From positions 62,001 through 126,000 of the forward strand of contig NZ_JACBNX010000015.1 in the NCBI RefSeq assembly GCF_013403875.1: 64,000 nucleotides of DNA. The letters run 5' to 3'. The stretch comes from Burkholderia guangdongensis. Lineage in GTDB: Bacteria > Pseudomonadota > Gammaproteobacteria > Burkholderiales > Burkholderiaceae. The notes beneath the pieces are model-generated. The model worked only from the letters and a program-made list of their open reading frames with translations. It had not been told where the DNA came from and made no database searches. Shown here piece by piece: positions 36,075 to 44,363 of this stretch (its first letter is position 1; every line of letters starts with the position of its first letter). The position numbers and the translations under genes were made by a program.

Positions 36075-36962
36075 ATGAACGATTCCTATCCCAGTCGAAA
36101 ATCCAGCGACAAACCGCATGAGAAGCGCTCGCTGCTCGAGCGCCTGACCGACTTCATCTCGCCCGAGCCCGAATCCCGCGCCGAGCTGCTCGAAATCCTG
36201 CAGGACGCGCACGAACGCAACCTGATCGACGCCGATTCGCTGTCGATGATCGAGGGCGTGTTCCAGGTCTCCGATCTGTGCGCGCGCGACATCATGGTCC
36301 CCCGCGCGCAGATGGACGCGATCAACATCGTCGACAAGCCCGAGGATTTCATCCCGTTCGTGCTCGAGAAGGCGCACTCGCGCTATCCGGTCTACGAGGA
36401 GAACCGCGACAACGTGATCGGCGTGCTGCTCGCGAAGGATCTGCTGCGCTTTTACGCGGAAGATGAATTCGACGTGCGCGGGATGCTGCGCCCCGCCGTG
36501 TTCATTCCGGAATCGAAGCGGCTGAACGTGCTGCTGCACGACTTCCGCGTGAACCGCAACCATCTCGCGATCGTCGTCGACGAATACGGCGGCGTCGCGG
36601 GCCTGATCACGATCGAGGACGTGCTCGAGCAGATCGTCGGCGACATCGAGGACGAATACGACTTCGACGAGGAAGCCGGCAACATCATCTCGGCGCCGGA
36701 CGGGCGCTTCCGCGTGCGCGCGCTGACCGAGATCGAGCAGTTCAACGACGCGTTCGGCACCGATTTCCCCGACGACGAGGTCGACACGATCGGCGGCCTC
36801 ATCACCCATCACTTCGGGCGCGTCCCGCACCGCGGCGAGAAGCTGCGGCTCGGCAATCTCGTGTTCGAGATCCAGCGCGGCGACGCGCGCCAGGTCCACG
36901 TGCTGCTCGTGCGCCGCGACCCGCTCGCGAGCCGCCGCGCCGAGGCCGCGCACGAGGACTGA
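36075..36962 (+). CDS. corC: CorC/HlyC-family CBS-domain protein
   Basis: The protein has 295 residues with no membrane helix. A pair of CBS domains (about 75-200) includes RDIMVPRAQM, HSRYPVYEENRDNVIGVLLAKDLL and VVDEYGGVAGLITIEDVLEQIVGDIEDEYD. These are followed by the CorC_HlyC FAD-like-fold domain (residues 205-285, ALTEIEQFNDAFG, DEVDTIGGLI). Members are linked to magnesium/cobalt efflux; the role is not proven in most species. It precedes lnt by 44 nt, the order conserved in many proteobacteria (ybeZ-ybeY-corC-lnt). Confidence 0.88.
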   Translation: MNDSYPSRKSSDKPHEKRSLLERLTDFISPEPESRAELLEILQDAHERNLIDADSLSMIEGVFQVSDLCARDIMVPRAQMDAINIVDKPEDFIPFVLEKAHSRYPVYEENRDNVIGVLLAKDLLRFYAEDEFDVRGMLRPAVFIPESKRLNVLLHDFRVNRNHLAIVVDEYGGVAGLITIEDVLEQIVGDIEDEYDFDEEAGNIISAPDGRFRVRALTEIEQFNDAFGTDFPDDEVDTIGGLITHHFGRVPHRGEKLRLGNLVFEIQRGDARQVHVLLVRRDPLASRRAEAAHED

Positions 36963-37006
36963 TCGCCTTTCCGACAGCAACCGCCCTTTTTTGCTTTTCA
37001 ACCCGC

Positions 37007-38716
37007 ATGGCCGATCCGATCTCGTCCCGCCGCCCGCCGGGCGGCCTTAGCGTGCCCGCCGTCGGCCGCGCGCTGCCGCGCTGGCACTATCCGGCGGCGC
37101 TGCTGGCCGGCGCCGCCAACACGCTGAGCTTCGCGCCGACGCCGCACGGCGGCTGGCTGCAACTGCTCGTGTTCGCCTGGTTCTTCGCGCAGCTCACGCG
37201 CACCGCGAGCTGGCGCAGCGCGGCGGCGACCGGCGGCGCGTTCGGCTTCGGCAACTTCATCACCGGCATCTGGTGGCTCTTCATCAGCATGCACGTGTAC
37301 GGCGAGATGGCCGCGCCGCTCGCCGGCGCCGCGCTCGTGCTGTTCGCGCTGTACCTGTCGCTGTACCCGGCGTTCTCGGCCGGGCTGTGGTCGTTCTGCG
37401 CGGGGCATGCGTGGCATCGCCGCGAACCCGATCCGCGCCCGTTCACGCCGACCTGGCACGGCGCGTTCGCGTTCGCGAGCGCGTGGGCGCTCGGCGAATG
37501 GCTGCGCGGCACCGTGTTCACCGGCTTTCCGTGGCTCGCGAGCGGCTATCCGCAGGTCGACGGGCCGCTCGCCGGCTTCGCGCCGGTCGTCGGCGTGTAC
37601 GGGATCGGCTGGGTGCTCGCGCTGGTTGCCGCACTCGCCGTCCAGGCGCTCGCGGCCGCGCGACGCGCGAACGGTGGGGCATCCAACGGCGTGTCGAATG
37701 GATCGTCGCCGAACGGACCGCGCGGCGCGGCGGCGGCCGGTAACACACGTACGCGGATCGCGGCGCCGGCCGGTGTCGCGATCGCGCTCGTCGCGGCGGG
37801 GCTCGGGCTGTCGCAGGTCGCGTGGACCGTGCCCGCGAACGCGCCGCTCACGGTGCGGCTGCTGCAGGGCAACGTGAAGCAGGACGTCAAGTTCGAGCAG
37901 GCCGGCATCGACGCGGCGATCGCGATGTATCAGCAGATGATCACGTCGAAGCCGGCGGACCTGATCGTCACGCCCGAAACCGCGATCGCGGTGATGATCC
38001 AGGAATTGCCGGAGCCGTTCGCGCGCGCGGTGCGCGCGTTCAGCGACCGCACCGGAACGGCGCTGCTGTTCGGCGCGATCGGCGCGACCGTCACGCAGGA
38101 CGGTCAATATACCGACTACACGAACAGCCTCTACGGCGTCACGCCGGGCTCGACCGACATCTACCACTACGACAAGCACCACCTCGTCCCGTTCGGCGAG
38201 TTCATCCCGTGGGGGTTCCGCTGGTTCGTGAACCTGATGAAGATGCCGCTCGGCGACTTCGCGCGCGGCGCGCTCGTGCAGAAGCCGTTCCTCGTGCGCA
38301 ACCAGCCGGTGATGGCCGACATCTGCTACGAGGACTTGTTCGGCGAGGAGATTGCCGCGTCGATCCGCGACAACCCGCTGACGCCGGGCGTGCTCGTGAA
38401 CACGACGAACCTCGCATGGTTCGGCGACACGATCGCGCTCGACCAGCATCTGCAGATCGCGCGGATGCGTGCGCTCGAGACCGGCCGGCCGATGCTGCGC
38501 GCGACGAACACCGGGATGACCGCCGCGATCGACGCGCGCGGCCGCGTGATCGGCCGGCTCAAGCCGTTCACGATCGGCTCGCTCGACGTGCGGATCGAAG
38601 GCACGACCGGCCTCACGCCGTACGTGACGAGCGGCAACAACGCGGTGCTCGCGGCGGCGCTCGTGCTGCTCGCGTTCGGCTTCACGTTCGGGCCGGGGTT
38701 GCGGCGGCGGGGGTGA
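37007..38716 (+). CDS. lnt: apolipoprotein N-acyltransferase
   Basis: The protein has 569 residues. About eight hydrophobic segments surround a periplasmic nitrilase domain. The catalytic triad is visible: Glu324 in TPETAIA, Lys390 in YDKHHLVPFGE, and Cys440 in ADICYEDLFG. It adds the third acyl chain to the N-terminal Cys of lipoproteins, which allows Lol sorting. A Gly/Asn/Ser-rich linker at about residues 222-245 is a local insertion between helices. It ends the ybeY-corC-lnt run. Confidence 0.93.
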   Translation: MADPISSRRPPGGLSVPAVGRALPRWHYPAALLAGAANTLSFAPTPHGGWLQLLVFAWFFAQLTRTASWRSAAATGGAFGFGNFITGIWWLFISMHVYGEMAAPLAGAALVLFALYLSLYPAFSAGLWSFCAGHAWHRREPDPRPFTPTWHGAFAFASAWALGEWLRGTVFTGFPWLASGYPQVDGPLAGFAPVVGVYGIGWVLALVAALAVQALAAARRANGGASNGVSNGSSPNGPRGAAAAGNTRTRIAAPAGVAIALVAAGLGLSQVAWTVPANAPLTVRLLQGNVKQDVKFEQAGIDAAIAMYQQMITSKPADLIVTPETAIAVMIQELPEPFARAVRAFSDRTGTALLFGAIGATVTQDGQYTDYTNSLYGVTPGSTDIYHYDKHHLVPFGEFIPWGFRWFVNLMKMPLGDFARGALVQKPFLVRNQPVMADICYEDLFGEEIAASIRDNPLTPGVLVNTTNLAWFGDTIALDQHLQIARMRALETGRPMLRATNTGMTAAIDARGRVIGRLKPFTIGSLDVRIEGTTGLTPYVTSGNNAVLAAALVLLAFGFTFGPGLRRRG

Positions 38717-38840
38717 TCTCGGGCGCCACGCCCGATCGCGCCCGCTTACGCATGCCTGCCTACACGAACGAACTGCGAGCAACGCACATCGTCGCGATAA
38801 AAGCTCGCAATGGCAGACCTATCTCGATTTGATCTAGTCA

Positions 38841-38869
38841 TGAACAAGCATTGCCACCCAATGTAATAT
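38841..38869 (+). promoter_or_regulatory. candidate promoter of the bacteriocin-immunity pair
   Basis: TGAACA (38841-38846), 17 nt, TAATAT (38864-38869). The pair lies in an A/T-rich stretch 78 nt upstream of the peptide start. Each hexamer matches four of six consensus bases. A hairpin TCGGGCG-CCA-CGCCCGA just after lnt (38719-38735) may limit readthrough from lnt. Confidence 0.45.
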
Positions 38870-38946
38870 TTTCGAAAGAAAACGGCGCCTGTTCCGGGCT
38901 GCGTATCGGACGCGATGCGCAGCCAACTTTTTTCGAGGATCGGTGA

Positions 38947-39252
38947 ATGACGATGCAAGTGCTGTCGGAAAACGAAATTCGTGAGGTTTCTGGAGGATTG
39001 GGACCGGTCGGTGCACTTTCGGGTGGGATCGGCGGGCTGGCAATGTACGCCGGCAGTCATTATTTCTTCAACCAACCCATGACGTGGCAAGGAGCAGCCT
39101 GGGCTGCAGGCACGGGCGCCGCGATCGGCGCGACGGGCGGTGCCCTGATGGCAGCATCTGGCGGCGGACTCGCCGCGAACCTCGCATGGCGCCCCGGCAT
39201 GATGAGCGCCAACTTTGGTCTTGGTCAGTATTCCAACCACAAGGACTGGTAA
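38947..39252 (+). CDS. putative class II microcin/bacteriocin precursor with double-glycine leader
   Basis: The product has 101 residues. Its first 17 residues, MTMQVLSENEIREVSGG, match the double-glycine leader consensus (L-S-x-x-E-I/L-x-x-V-x-G-G) cleaved by C39-peptidase ABC exporters. The predicted mature peptide has 84 residues and no Cys. It is rich in Gly and Ala with GxxxG-type spacing (GGIGGLAMYAG, then GAAIGATGGALMAASGGG) and ends in polar GQYSNHKDW. This composition resembles colicin V-like, membrane-active class II microcins. GAGG lies nine nt before ATG 38947. Only 29 of the 60 bases at 38941-39000 are G/C, unlike the flanking genes, which suggests acquisition. A small membrane protein follows. 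No similarity search was possible, so activity is inference. Confidence 0.7.
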   Translation: MTMQVLSENEIREVSGGLGPVGALSGGIGGLAMYAGSHYFFNQPMTWQGAAWAAGTGAAIGATGGALMAASGGGLAANLAWRPGMMSANFGLGQYSNHKDW

Positions 39253-39255
39253 CGG

Positions 39256-39291
39256 TTCGCATCGCCTCGCCGTTGCGCGAGGCGATGCGAA
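39256..39291 (+). other. perfect 15-bp intercistronic hairpin
   Basis: TTCGCATCGCCTCGC (39256-39270), loop CGTTGC, and GCGAGGCGATGCGAA (39277-39291) pair without mismatch. It begins three nt after the bacteriocin stop codon and ends 14 nt before the immunity ATG. No T-run follows, so it is not a standard terminator. It may stabilise or process the mRNA, or set the ratio of the two products. Confidence 0.85.
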
Positions 39292-39305
39292 TTGCGAGAA
39301 AAGAC

Positions 39306-39584
39306 ATGCTCGAGTCTCTGGTCAGCTTTGTCGCCGGCGCGATGGAAGCCTACTTTCAGCAGCGGCGCACGAAACCGCTGAACGTGTTCCTGGTTACCTT
39401 TTCTCTCTTCACGGTGATCCCGGCCATTGGTCTGCCGCTGTCGGCTCCCGCCGGCGCGCCGGAGCGAAGCTGGGTATTCATCATCGTGCTGTCGGCAGGT
39501 TCGGGATTGTTCATGGGACTGCTGATGATCACCCTCCTGCACATTCATCGGCGCAAATCGAAAACGGCCCAACTCGATCAATGA
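39306..39584 (+). CDS. putative bacteriocin immunity protein (two-helix membrane protein)
   Basis: The product has 92 residues. An amphipathic N-terminal part (MLESLVSFVAGAMEAYFQQRR) is followed by two hydrophobic helices at about 25-45 and 56-80 and a basic tail (HIHRRKSKTAQLDQ). Both ends are predicted cytoplasmic by the positive-inside rule. Small two-helix inner-membrane proteins directly downstream of a double-glycine peptide are commonly immunity proteins (established for colicin V-type microcins; inference here). I chose ATG 39306 with GAGAAAAG before it. The in-frame ATG 39285 is buried in the right arm of the hairpin. Confidence 0.6.
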   Translation: MLESLVSFVAGAMEAYFQQRRTKPLNVFLVTFSLFTVIPAIGLPLSAPAGAPERSWVFIIVLSAGSGLFMGLLMITLLHIHRRKSKTAQLDQ

Positions 39585-39779
39585 TCGACGCCGCGCAAAA
39601 CCTCGCCCGCCAGTCTCACCATCCCGCCTTCCTCCATTCCAGCCGCACCCGCCCGCCGATCCGGTAAAATTACGCGTTTTCGCACACCAATAAAACCGCG
39701 CAGCCGCGCGGGCAGCCTTGCGAGCCGTCCGGCCCGAAGCACCGCCCGCAACGAAGCGCCAGCGCCACGAAGGCTCTAC

Positions 39780-40784
39780 ATGCTTACGTTTCAGCAAATC
39801 ATCCTGACACTGCAGTCCTACTGGGACAAGCAGGGTTGCGCGCTGCTCCAGCCGATCGACATGGAAGTCGGCGCCGGCACGTCGCACGTCCACACGTTCC
39901 TGCGCGCGGTCGGCCCCGAGCCGTGGCGCGCCGCGTACGTCCAGCCGTCGCGCCGCCCGAAGGACGGCCGCTACGGCGAGAACCCGAACCGCCTGCAGCA
40001 CTACTACCAGTATCAGGTCGTGCTGAAGCCGGCGCCCGAGAACATCCTCGACCTGTACCTCGGCTCGCTCGAGGCGCTCGGCTTCGACCTGCAGCAGAAC
40101 GACGTGCGCTTCGTCGAGGACGACTGGGAGAACCCGACGCTCGGCGCGTGGGGCCTCGGCTGGGAAGTCTGGCTGAACGGGATGGAAGTCACGCAGTTCA
40201 CGTACTTCCAGCAGGTCGGCGGCCTCGACTGCAAGCCGGTGCTCGGCGAGATCACGTACGGCCTCGAGCGCCTCGCGATGTATCTGCAGAAAGTCGAGAA
40301 CGTGTACGACCTCGTGTGGACCGAGTGGGAAGAGATGGGCCCGAACGGCCCCGAGCTGCGCCGCCTCACGTACGGCGACGTGTACCACCAGAACGAGGTC
40401 GAGCAGTCGACGTACAACTTCGAGCACGCGAACGTCGACCTGCTGTTCACGTTCTTCAACAGTTACGAAGCGGAAGCGAAGCGGATGATCGACGCGCAGC
40501 TCGCGCTGCCCGCGTATGAGCTCGTGCTGAAGGCCGGCCACACGTTCAACCTGCTCGACGCGCGCGGCGCGATCTCGGTGACCGAGCGCGCGGCGTATAT
40601 CGGCCGCATCCGCGCGCTGTCGCGCCTCGTCGCGCAGGGTTATTACGACTCGCGCGAGAAGCTCGGCTTCCCGATGCTCGGCAATCCGCCGGGCGTGCCG
40701 GGCCTCACCACCGACGAGCAAGACGCCGCGCAGCCGGCCTGGGCGCCGCCGCTCAAGGTCGAACGCAAGATCGATCAGGACTGA
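39780..40784 (+). CDS. glyQ: glycyl-tRNA synthetase alpha subunit
   Basis: The protein has 334 residues. It opens with the class II core [41 protein letters not shown] is motif 2, and [24 protein letters not shown] is motif 3. With GlyS it forms the alpha2beta2 enzyme that charges tRNA-Gly. The 195 bases upstream contain TAAAAT at 39665-39670, a possible -10. glyS follows after 18 nt. Confidence 0.97.
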   Translation: MLTFQQIILTLQSYWDKQGCALLQPIDMEVGAGTSHVHTFLRAVGPEPWRAAYVQPSRRPKDGRYGENPNRLQHYYQYQVVLKPAPENILDLYLGSLEALGFDLQQNDVRFVEDDWENPTLGAWGLGWEVWLNGMEVTQFTYFQQVGGLDCKPVLGEITYGLERLAMYLQKVENVYDLVWTEWEEMGPNGPELRRLTYGDVYHQNEVEQSTYNFEHANVDLLFTFFNSYEAEAKRMIDAQLALPAYELVLKAGHTFNLLDARGAISVTERAAYIGRIRALSRLVAQGYYDSREKLGFPMLGNPPGVPGLTTDEQDAAQPAWAPPLKVERKIDQD

Positions 40785-40802
40785 CGAGATTTCTCCCACA
40801 TC

Positions 40803-42902
40803 ATGACGCACAACCATCCCGCCCCCCTGCTCGTCGAGCTGCTGACCGAAGAGCTGCCGCCGAAGGCGCTCGCGCGCCTCGGCGACGCGTTCGCCGAAGG
40901 CCTCGCGCAACGCCTCGCCGCGCGCGACCTGATCGAAGGCGAGCTGACGTTCGAACGCTATGCGACGCCGCGCCGTCTCGCGGTCGTCGTGCAGAACGTG
41001 CGCGCGGTCGCGCCCGAGAAGCAGGTCCGCGAAAAAGTGCTGCCGGTGTCGGTCGCGCTCGACGCCGAAGGCAAGCCGACCGCGCCGCTCGCGAAGAAGC
41101 TCGCCGCGCTCGGCTTCCCGAACCTGTCGATCGCCGATCTCGAACGCGCGCAGGACGGCAAGGCCGAAGCGTTCTTCGTCAACTACTCGGCGGCCGGCGC
41201 CGCGCTCGCGGACGGCCTGCAGGCCGCGCTCGACGAGACGCTCGCGAAGCTGCCGATCCCGAAGGTGATGACGTACCAGCGCCCGGACGGCTCCGACGTG
41301 CAGTTCGTGCGCCCCGTGCACCGGCTGACCGCGCTGCACGACGACCGTGTGGTGCCCGTCACCGCGTTCGGCGTCGACGCCGGCGACACGACGCTCGGCC
41401 ACCGCTTCCTGTCCGACGGCCTCGTCGCGATTCCGCATGCAAGCACGTACGCGGACACGCTGCGCGACAAGGGCCACGTGATCGCGCATTTCGAGGGCCG
41501 CAAGGACACGATCCGCGCGCAGCTGAACGCGCACGCGGACGGCGATGAAGTCGTGATGCCCGAGTCGCTGCTCGACGAGGTGACGTCGCTCGTCGAATGG
41601 CCGGTCGTCTATCCGTGCCGCTTCGAGGACGAGTTCCTGCAGGTGCCGCAGGAATGCCTGATCCTGACGATGCAGACGAACCAGAAGTATTTCGCGCTGA
41701 CCGACGCGGCCGGCAAGCTGCGCTCGCGCTTCCTGATCGTGTCGAACATCGCGACGAAGACGCCCGGCGAAATCGTCGAAGGCAACGAACGCGTCGTGCG
41801 CCCGCGCCTCGCGGACGCGAAGTTCTTCTTCGAGCAGGACAAGAAGAAGACGCTGGCGGACCGCGTGCCGCTGCTCGCGAACGTCGTCTATCACAACAAG
41901 CTCGGCTCGCAGCTCGCGCGCGTCGAGCGCGTCGAGACGCTGGCCGGCGAGATCGCGCCCGCGATCGGCGCCGACGCGGCGCTCGCGAAGCGCGCCGCGC
42001 GCCTCGCGAAGGCGGACCTGCTGACCGACATGGTCGGCGAGTTCCCGGAGCTGCAGGGCACGATGGGCACGTACTACGCGCGCCACGACGGCGAGCCGGA
42101 CGACGTCGCGATCGCGTGCACCGAGCACTACCAGCCGCGCTTCTCCGGCGACGCGCTGCCGGGCGCGCCGGTGTCGACCGCGGTCGCGCTCGCGGACAAG
42201 CTCGAGACGATCGTCGGCATCTGGGGAATCGGCCTCGCGCCGACCGGCGAGAAGGATCCGTTCGCGCTGCGCCGCCATGCGCTCGGCGTGCTGCGCCTGC
42301 TGCTCGAAAAACAGCTGCCGCTCGACATCGTGTCGCTGCTGCGCACCGCACACGCGCGCTTCGCGACCGTGCCGGGCGTCGCCGAAGCGACGGACGCAAT
42401 CTATGCATTCTTCATCGACCGCCTGCGCGGCCTGCTGCGCGAGCGCGGCTACACGGCCGGCGAAGTCGACGCGGTGCTGAGCCTGAACCCGACGCGCATC
42501 GACGATCTCGTCGCGCGCCTCGACGCGGTGCGCGAGTTCACGCGCCTCGATGAAAGCGAAGCGCTCGCGGCCGCGAACAAGCGGATCTCGAACATCCTGA
42601 AGAAATCGGAGAGCGGCGCGAACGGCGCGGTACAGCCGGCGCTGCTCGTCGAGGCGGCCGAGAAGGCACTGGCCGACCAGCTCGCCGAAGTGACGCCGCG
42701 CGTGCAGTCGCAGCTCGAGGCGCGCGCGTACACGGGCGCGCTGTCGGCGCTCGCCGCGCTGCGCGCGCCGGTCGACACGTTCTTCAACGACGTGATGGTC
42801 AACGCGGACGATCCGGCGCTGCGCGCGAACCGGCTCGCGCTGCTGTCCGCGCTGCATCAGCAGATGAACTGCGTCGCGGACATCTCGAAGCTCGCCGCTT
42901 AA
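40803..42902 (+). CDS. glyS: glycyl-tRNA synthetase beta subunit
   Basis: The protein has 699 residues, the normal length. [15 protein letters not shown] at the start and [21 protein letters not shown] are GlyS signatures. The C-terminal DALR-like anticodon-binding region ends [13 protein letters not shown]. It recognises tRNA-Gly and completes the alpha2beta2 synthetase. It is co-transcribed with glyQ upstream and gmhB 15 nt downstream. Confidence 0.97.
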   Translation: MTHNHPAPLLVELLTEELPPKALARLGDAFAEGLAQRLAARDLIEGELTFERYATPRRLAVVVQNVRAVAPEKQVREKVLPVSVALDAEGKPTAPLAKKLAALGFPNLSIADLERAQDGKAEAFFVNYSAAGAALADGLQAALDETLAKLPIPKVMTYQRPDGSDVQFVRPVHRLTALHDDRVVPVTAFGVDAGDTTLGHRFLSDGLVAIPHASTYADTLRDKGHVIAHFEGRKDTIRAQLNAHADGDEVVMPESLLDEVTSLVEWPVVYPCRFEDEFLQVPQECLILTMQTNQKYFALTDAAGKLRSRFLIVSNIATKTPGEIVEGNERVVRPRLADAKFFFEQDKKKTLADRVPLLANVVYHNKLGSQLARVERVETLAGEIAPAIGADAALAKRAARLAKADLLTDMVGEFPELQGTMGTYYARHDGEPDDVAIACTEHYQPRFSGDALPGAPVSTAVALADKLETIVGIWGIGLAPTGEKDPFALRRHALGVLRLLLEKQLPLDIVSLLRTAHARFATVPGVAEATDAIYAFFIDRLRGLLRERGYTAGEVDAVLSLNPTRIDDLVARLDAVREFTRLDESEALAAANKRISNILKKSESGANGAVQPALLVEAAEKALADQLAEVTPRVQSQLEARAYTGALSALAALRAPVDTFFNDVMVNADDPALRANRLALLSALHQQMNCVADISKLAA

Positions 42903-42917
42903 GAAGGACCGCCCGAG

Positions 42918-43481
42918 ATGCCGATCAGCGCCATCAAGAAGCTCGTCGTCCTCGACCGGGACGGCGTGATCAACGTCGATTCGGACGCGTTCATCAAGAC
43001 GCCCGACGAGTGGATCCCGCTGCCCGGCAGCCTCGAGGCGATCGCGCGGCTCAACCACGCGGGCTACCGCGTCGTCGTCGCGACGAACCAGTCCGGCATC
43101 GGCCGCGGCCTGTTCGACATGGCCACGCTGAACGAGATGCATCTGAAGATGCATCGCGCGGCCGCGGCGGTCGGCGCGCGGATCGACGCGGTGTTCTTCT
43201 GCCCGCACACCGAGGCCGATCACTGCGACTGCCGCAAGCCGAAGCCCGGCATGATGCAGATGATCGCCGAGCGCTTCGAGATCGAGCCCGAGCACACGCC
43301 GGTCGTCGGCGATTCGCTGCGCGACCTGCAGGCGGGCGTCGCGTTGCGCTTCCAGCCGCATCTGGTGCTGACCGGCAAGGGCAAGAAGACGCTCGCCGCC
43401 GGCGGGCTGCCGCCGGGCACGAAGGTCCACGACGACCTGCGCGCGTTCGCGCACGATTTTCTTTCACACGAACAGGAGTGA
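42918..43481 (+). CDS. gmhB: D-glycero-beta-D-manno-heptose-1,7-bisphosphate 7-phosphatase
   Basis: The protein has 187 residues. The HAD nucleophile motif is VVLDRDGVIN (Asp13, Asp15), ATNQSGIGRG is motif II, and CPHTEADHCDCRKPKPG is the zinc-binding insert typical of GmhB. It makes the heptose precursor of lipopolysaccharide inner core. AAGGA precedes ATG 42918. It is followed after 43 nt by the acyltransferase gene. Confidence 0.93.
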   Translation: MPISAIKKLVVLDRDGVINVDSDAFIKTPDEWIPLPGSLEAIARLNHAGYRVVVATNQSGIGRGLFDMATLNEMHLKMHRAAAAVGARIDAVFFCPHTEADHCDCRKPKPGMMQMIAERFEIEPEHTPVVGDSLRDLQAGVALRFQPHLVLTGKGKKTLAAGGLPPGTKVHDDLRAFAHDFLSHEQE

Positions 43482-43524
43482 CGCGGCCGCCGCGCGCATC
43501 CTCCATCACGATCCGGTCACGCCG

Positions 43525-44292
43525 ATGCGCTTCGTCCGCTCCCTGCTGCTTTTCATCTACTTCATCGTCTATACGGCGCCTTACGCGACCGCGTGCTTCA
43601 TCGCGTTCCCGTTCCTGCGCCCCGACGCGCGCTACTGGATGGCGGCCGGCTGGTGCCGCTCGACGCTGTGGGTCGTCCGCTGGCTGAACGGGATCCGCTA
43701 CCGGATCGAGGGCCTCGAGAACCTGCCCGACGGCCCGGCCGTGCTGCTGTCGAAGCATCAGTCCGCGTGGGAGACGCTCGCGTTCCCCGCGATCATGCCG
43801 CGCCCGCTCTGCTACGTGTTCAAGCGCGAGCTGCTGTACGTGCCGTTCTTCGGCTGGGCGCTCGGGATGCTGCACATGGTCCACATCAACCGCAAGGAAG
43901 GCCTGCGCGCGTTCGACTCGGTGATCCGCCAGGGCAAGAAGCGGCTCGCCGAGGGCGCGTGGGTGATCATGTTCCCGGAAGGCACGCGCACGCCGGTCGG
44001 CCGCCAGGGCAAGTACAAGACGGGCGGCGCGCGCTTCGCGCTCGCGGCCGGCGCGCCGGTCGTGCCGATCGCGCACAACGCCGGCCACGTATGGCCGCGC
44101 AACTCGTTCATGAAATATCCGGGCACCGTTACCGTGTCGATCGGCAAGCCGATCGACGTGACGGGGCTCACGCCGGATGCACTGAACTCGCGGGTCGAAG
44201 ACTGGATCGAAGCGGAAATGCGCCGCATCGATCCGGATGCGTATCCGTCGTCGTCGGACGACGCCGCGCGACGCGACGCCGCGCGTGCCTGA
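43525..44292 (+). CDS. plsC: 1-acyl-sn-glycerol-3-phosphate acyltransferase
   Basis: The protein has 255 residues. An N-terminal membrane helix is followed by the acyltransferase motifs KHQSAWE (an HX4E form instead of the usual HX4D), VHINRKEGLRAF, FPEGTRTPVGRQG, and a fourth motif VVPIAHNAG. It acylates lysophosphatidic acid to phosphatidic acid at the inner membrane. It is probably part of the glyQ-glyS-gmhB-plsC transcript. The C-terminal tail is rich in Asp/Ala/Arg. Confidence 0.88.
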   Translation: MRFVRSLLLFIYFIVYTAPYATACFIAFPFLRPDARYWMAAGWCRSTLWVVRWLNGIRYRIEGLENLPDGPAVLLSKHQSAWETLAFPAIMPRPLCYVFKRELLYVPFFGWALGMLHMVHINRKEGLRAFDSVIRQGKKRLAEGAWVIMFPEGTRTPVGRQGKYKTGGARFALAAGAPVVPIAHNAGHVWPRNSFMKYPGTVTVSIGKPIDVTGLTPDALNSRVEDWIEAEMRRIDPDAYPSSSDDAARRDAARA

Positions 44293-44314
44293 TGTGTGCC
44301 TGATGTGTGCCTGA
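44286..44314 (+). repeat. 11-base tandem repeat over the plsC stop codon
   Basis: The unit TGCCTGATGTG is repeated 2.6 times. Each copy carries TGA, and the 11-base period puts the three TGAs in three different frames. The first is the plsC stop codon. Confidence 0.7.
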
Positions 44315-44363
44315 AGCATTGCGCCGGCCCACGCCGTCGCGCACGACAACACGAAGCGAATTG

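Noticed and set aside
38752..38832. 26-codon ORF between lnt and the bacteriocin gene
   Set aside because: No ribosome site, no leader-like features and ordinary intergenic composition.
39285..39305. Alternative ATG for the immunity gene
   Set aside because: It lies inside the right arm of the perfect hairpin with no properly spaced ribosome site; ATG 39306 is better placed.
39225..43454. 1409-codon open frame on the minus strand across glyQ-glyS-gmhB
   Set aside because: It is antisense to well-identified genes, its translation is Arg/Ala/Val-rich low-quality sequence, and such frames are expected opposite GC-rich genes with G/C third positions.
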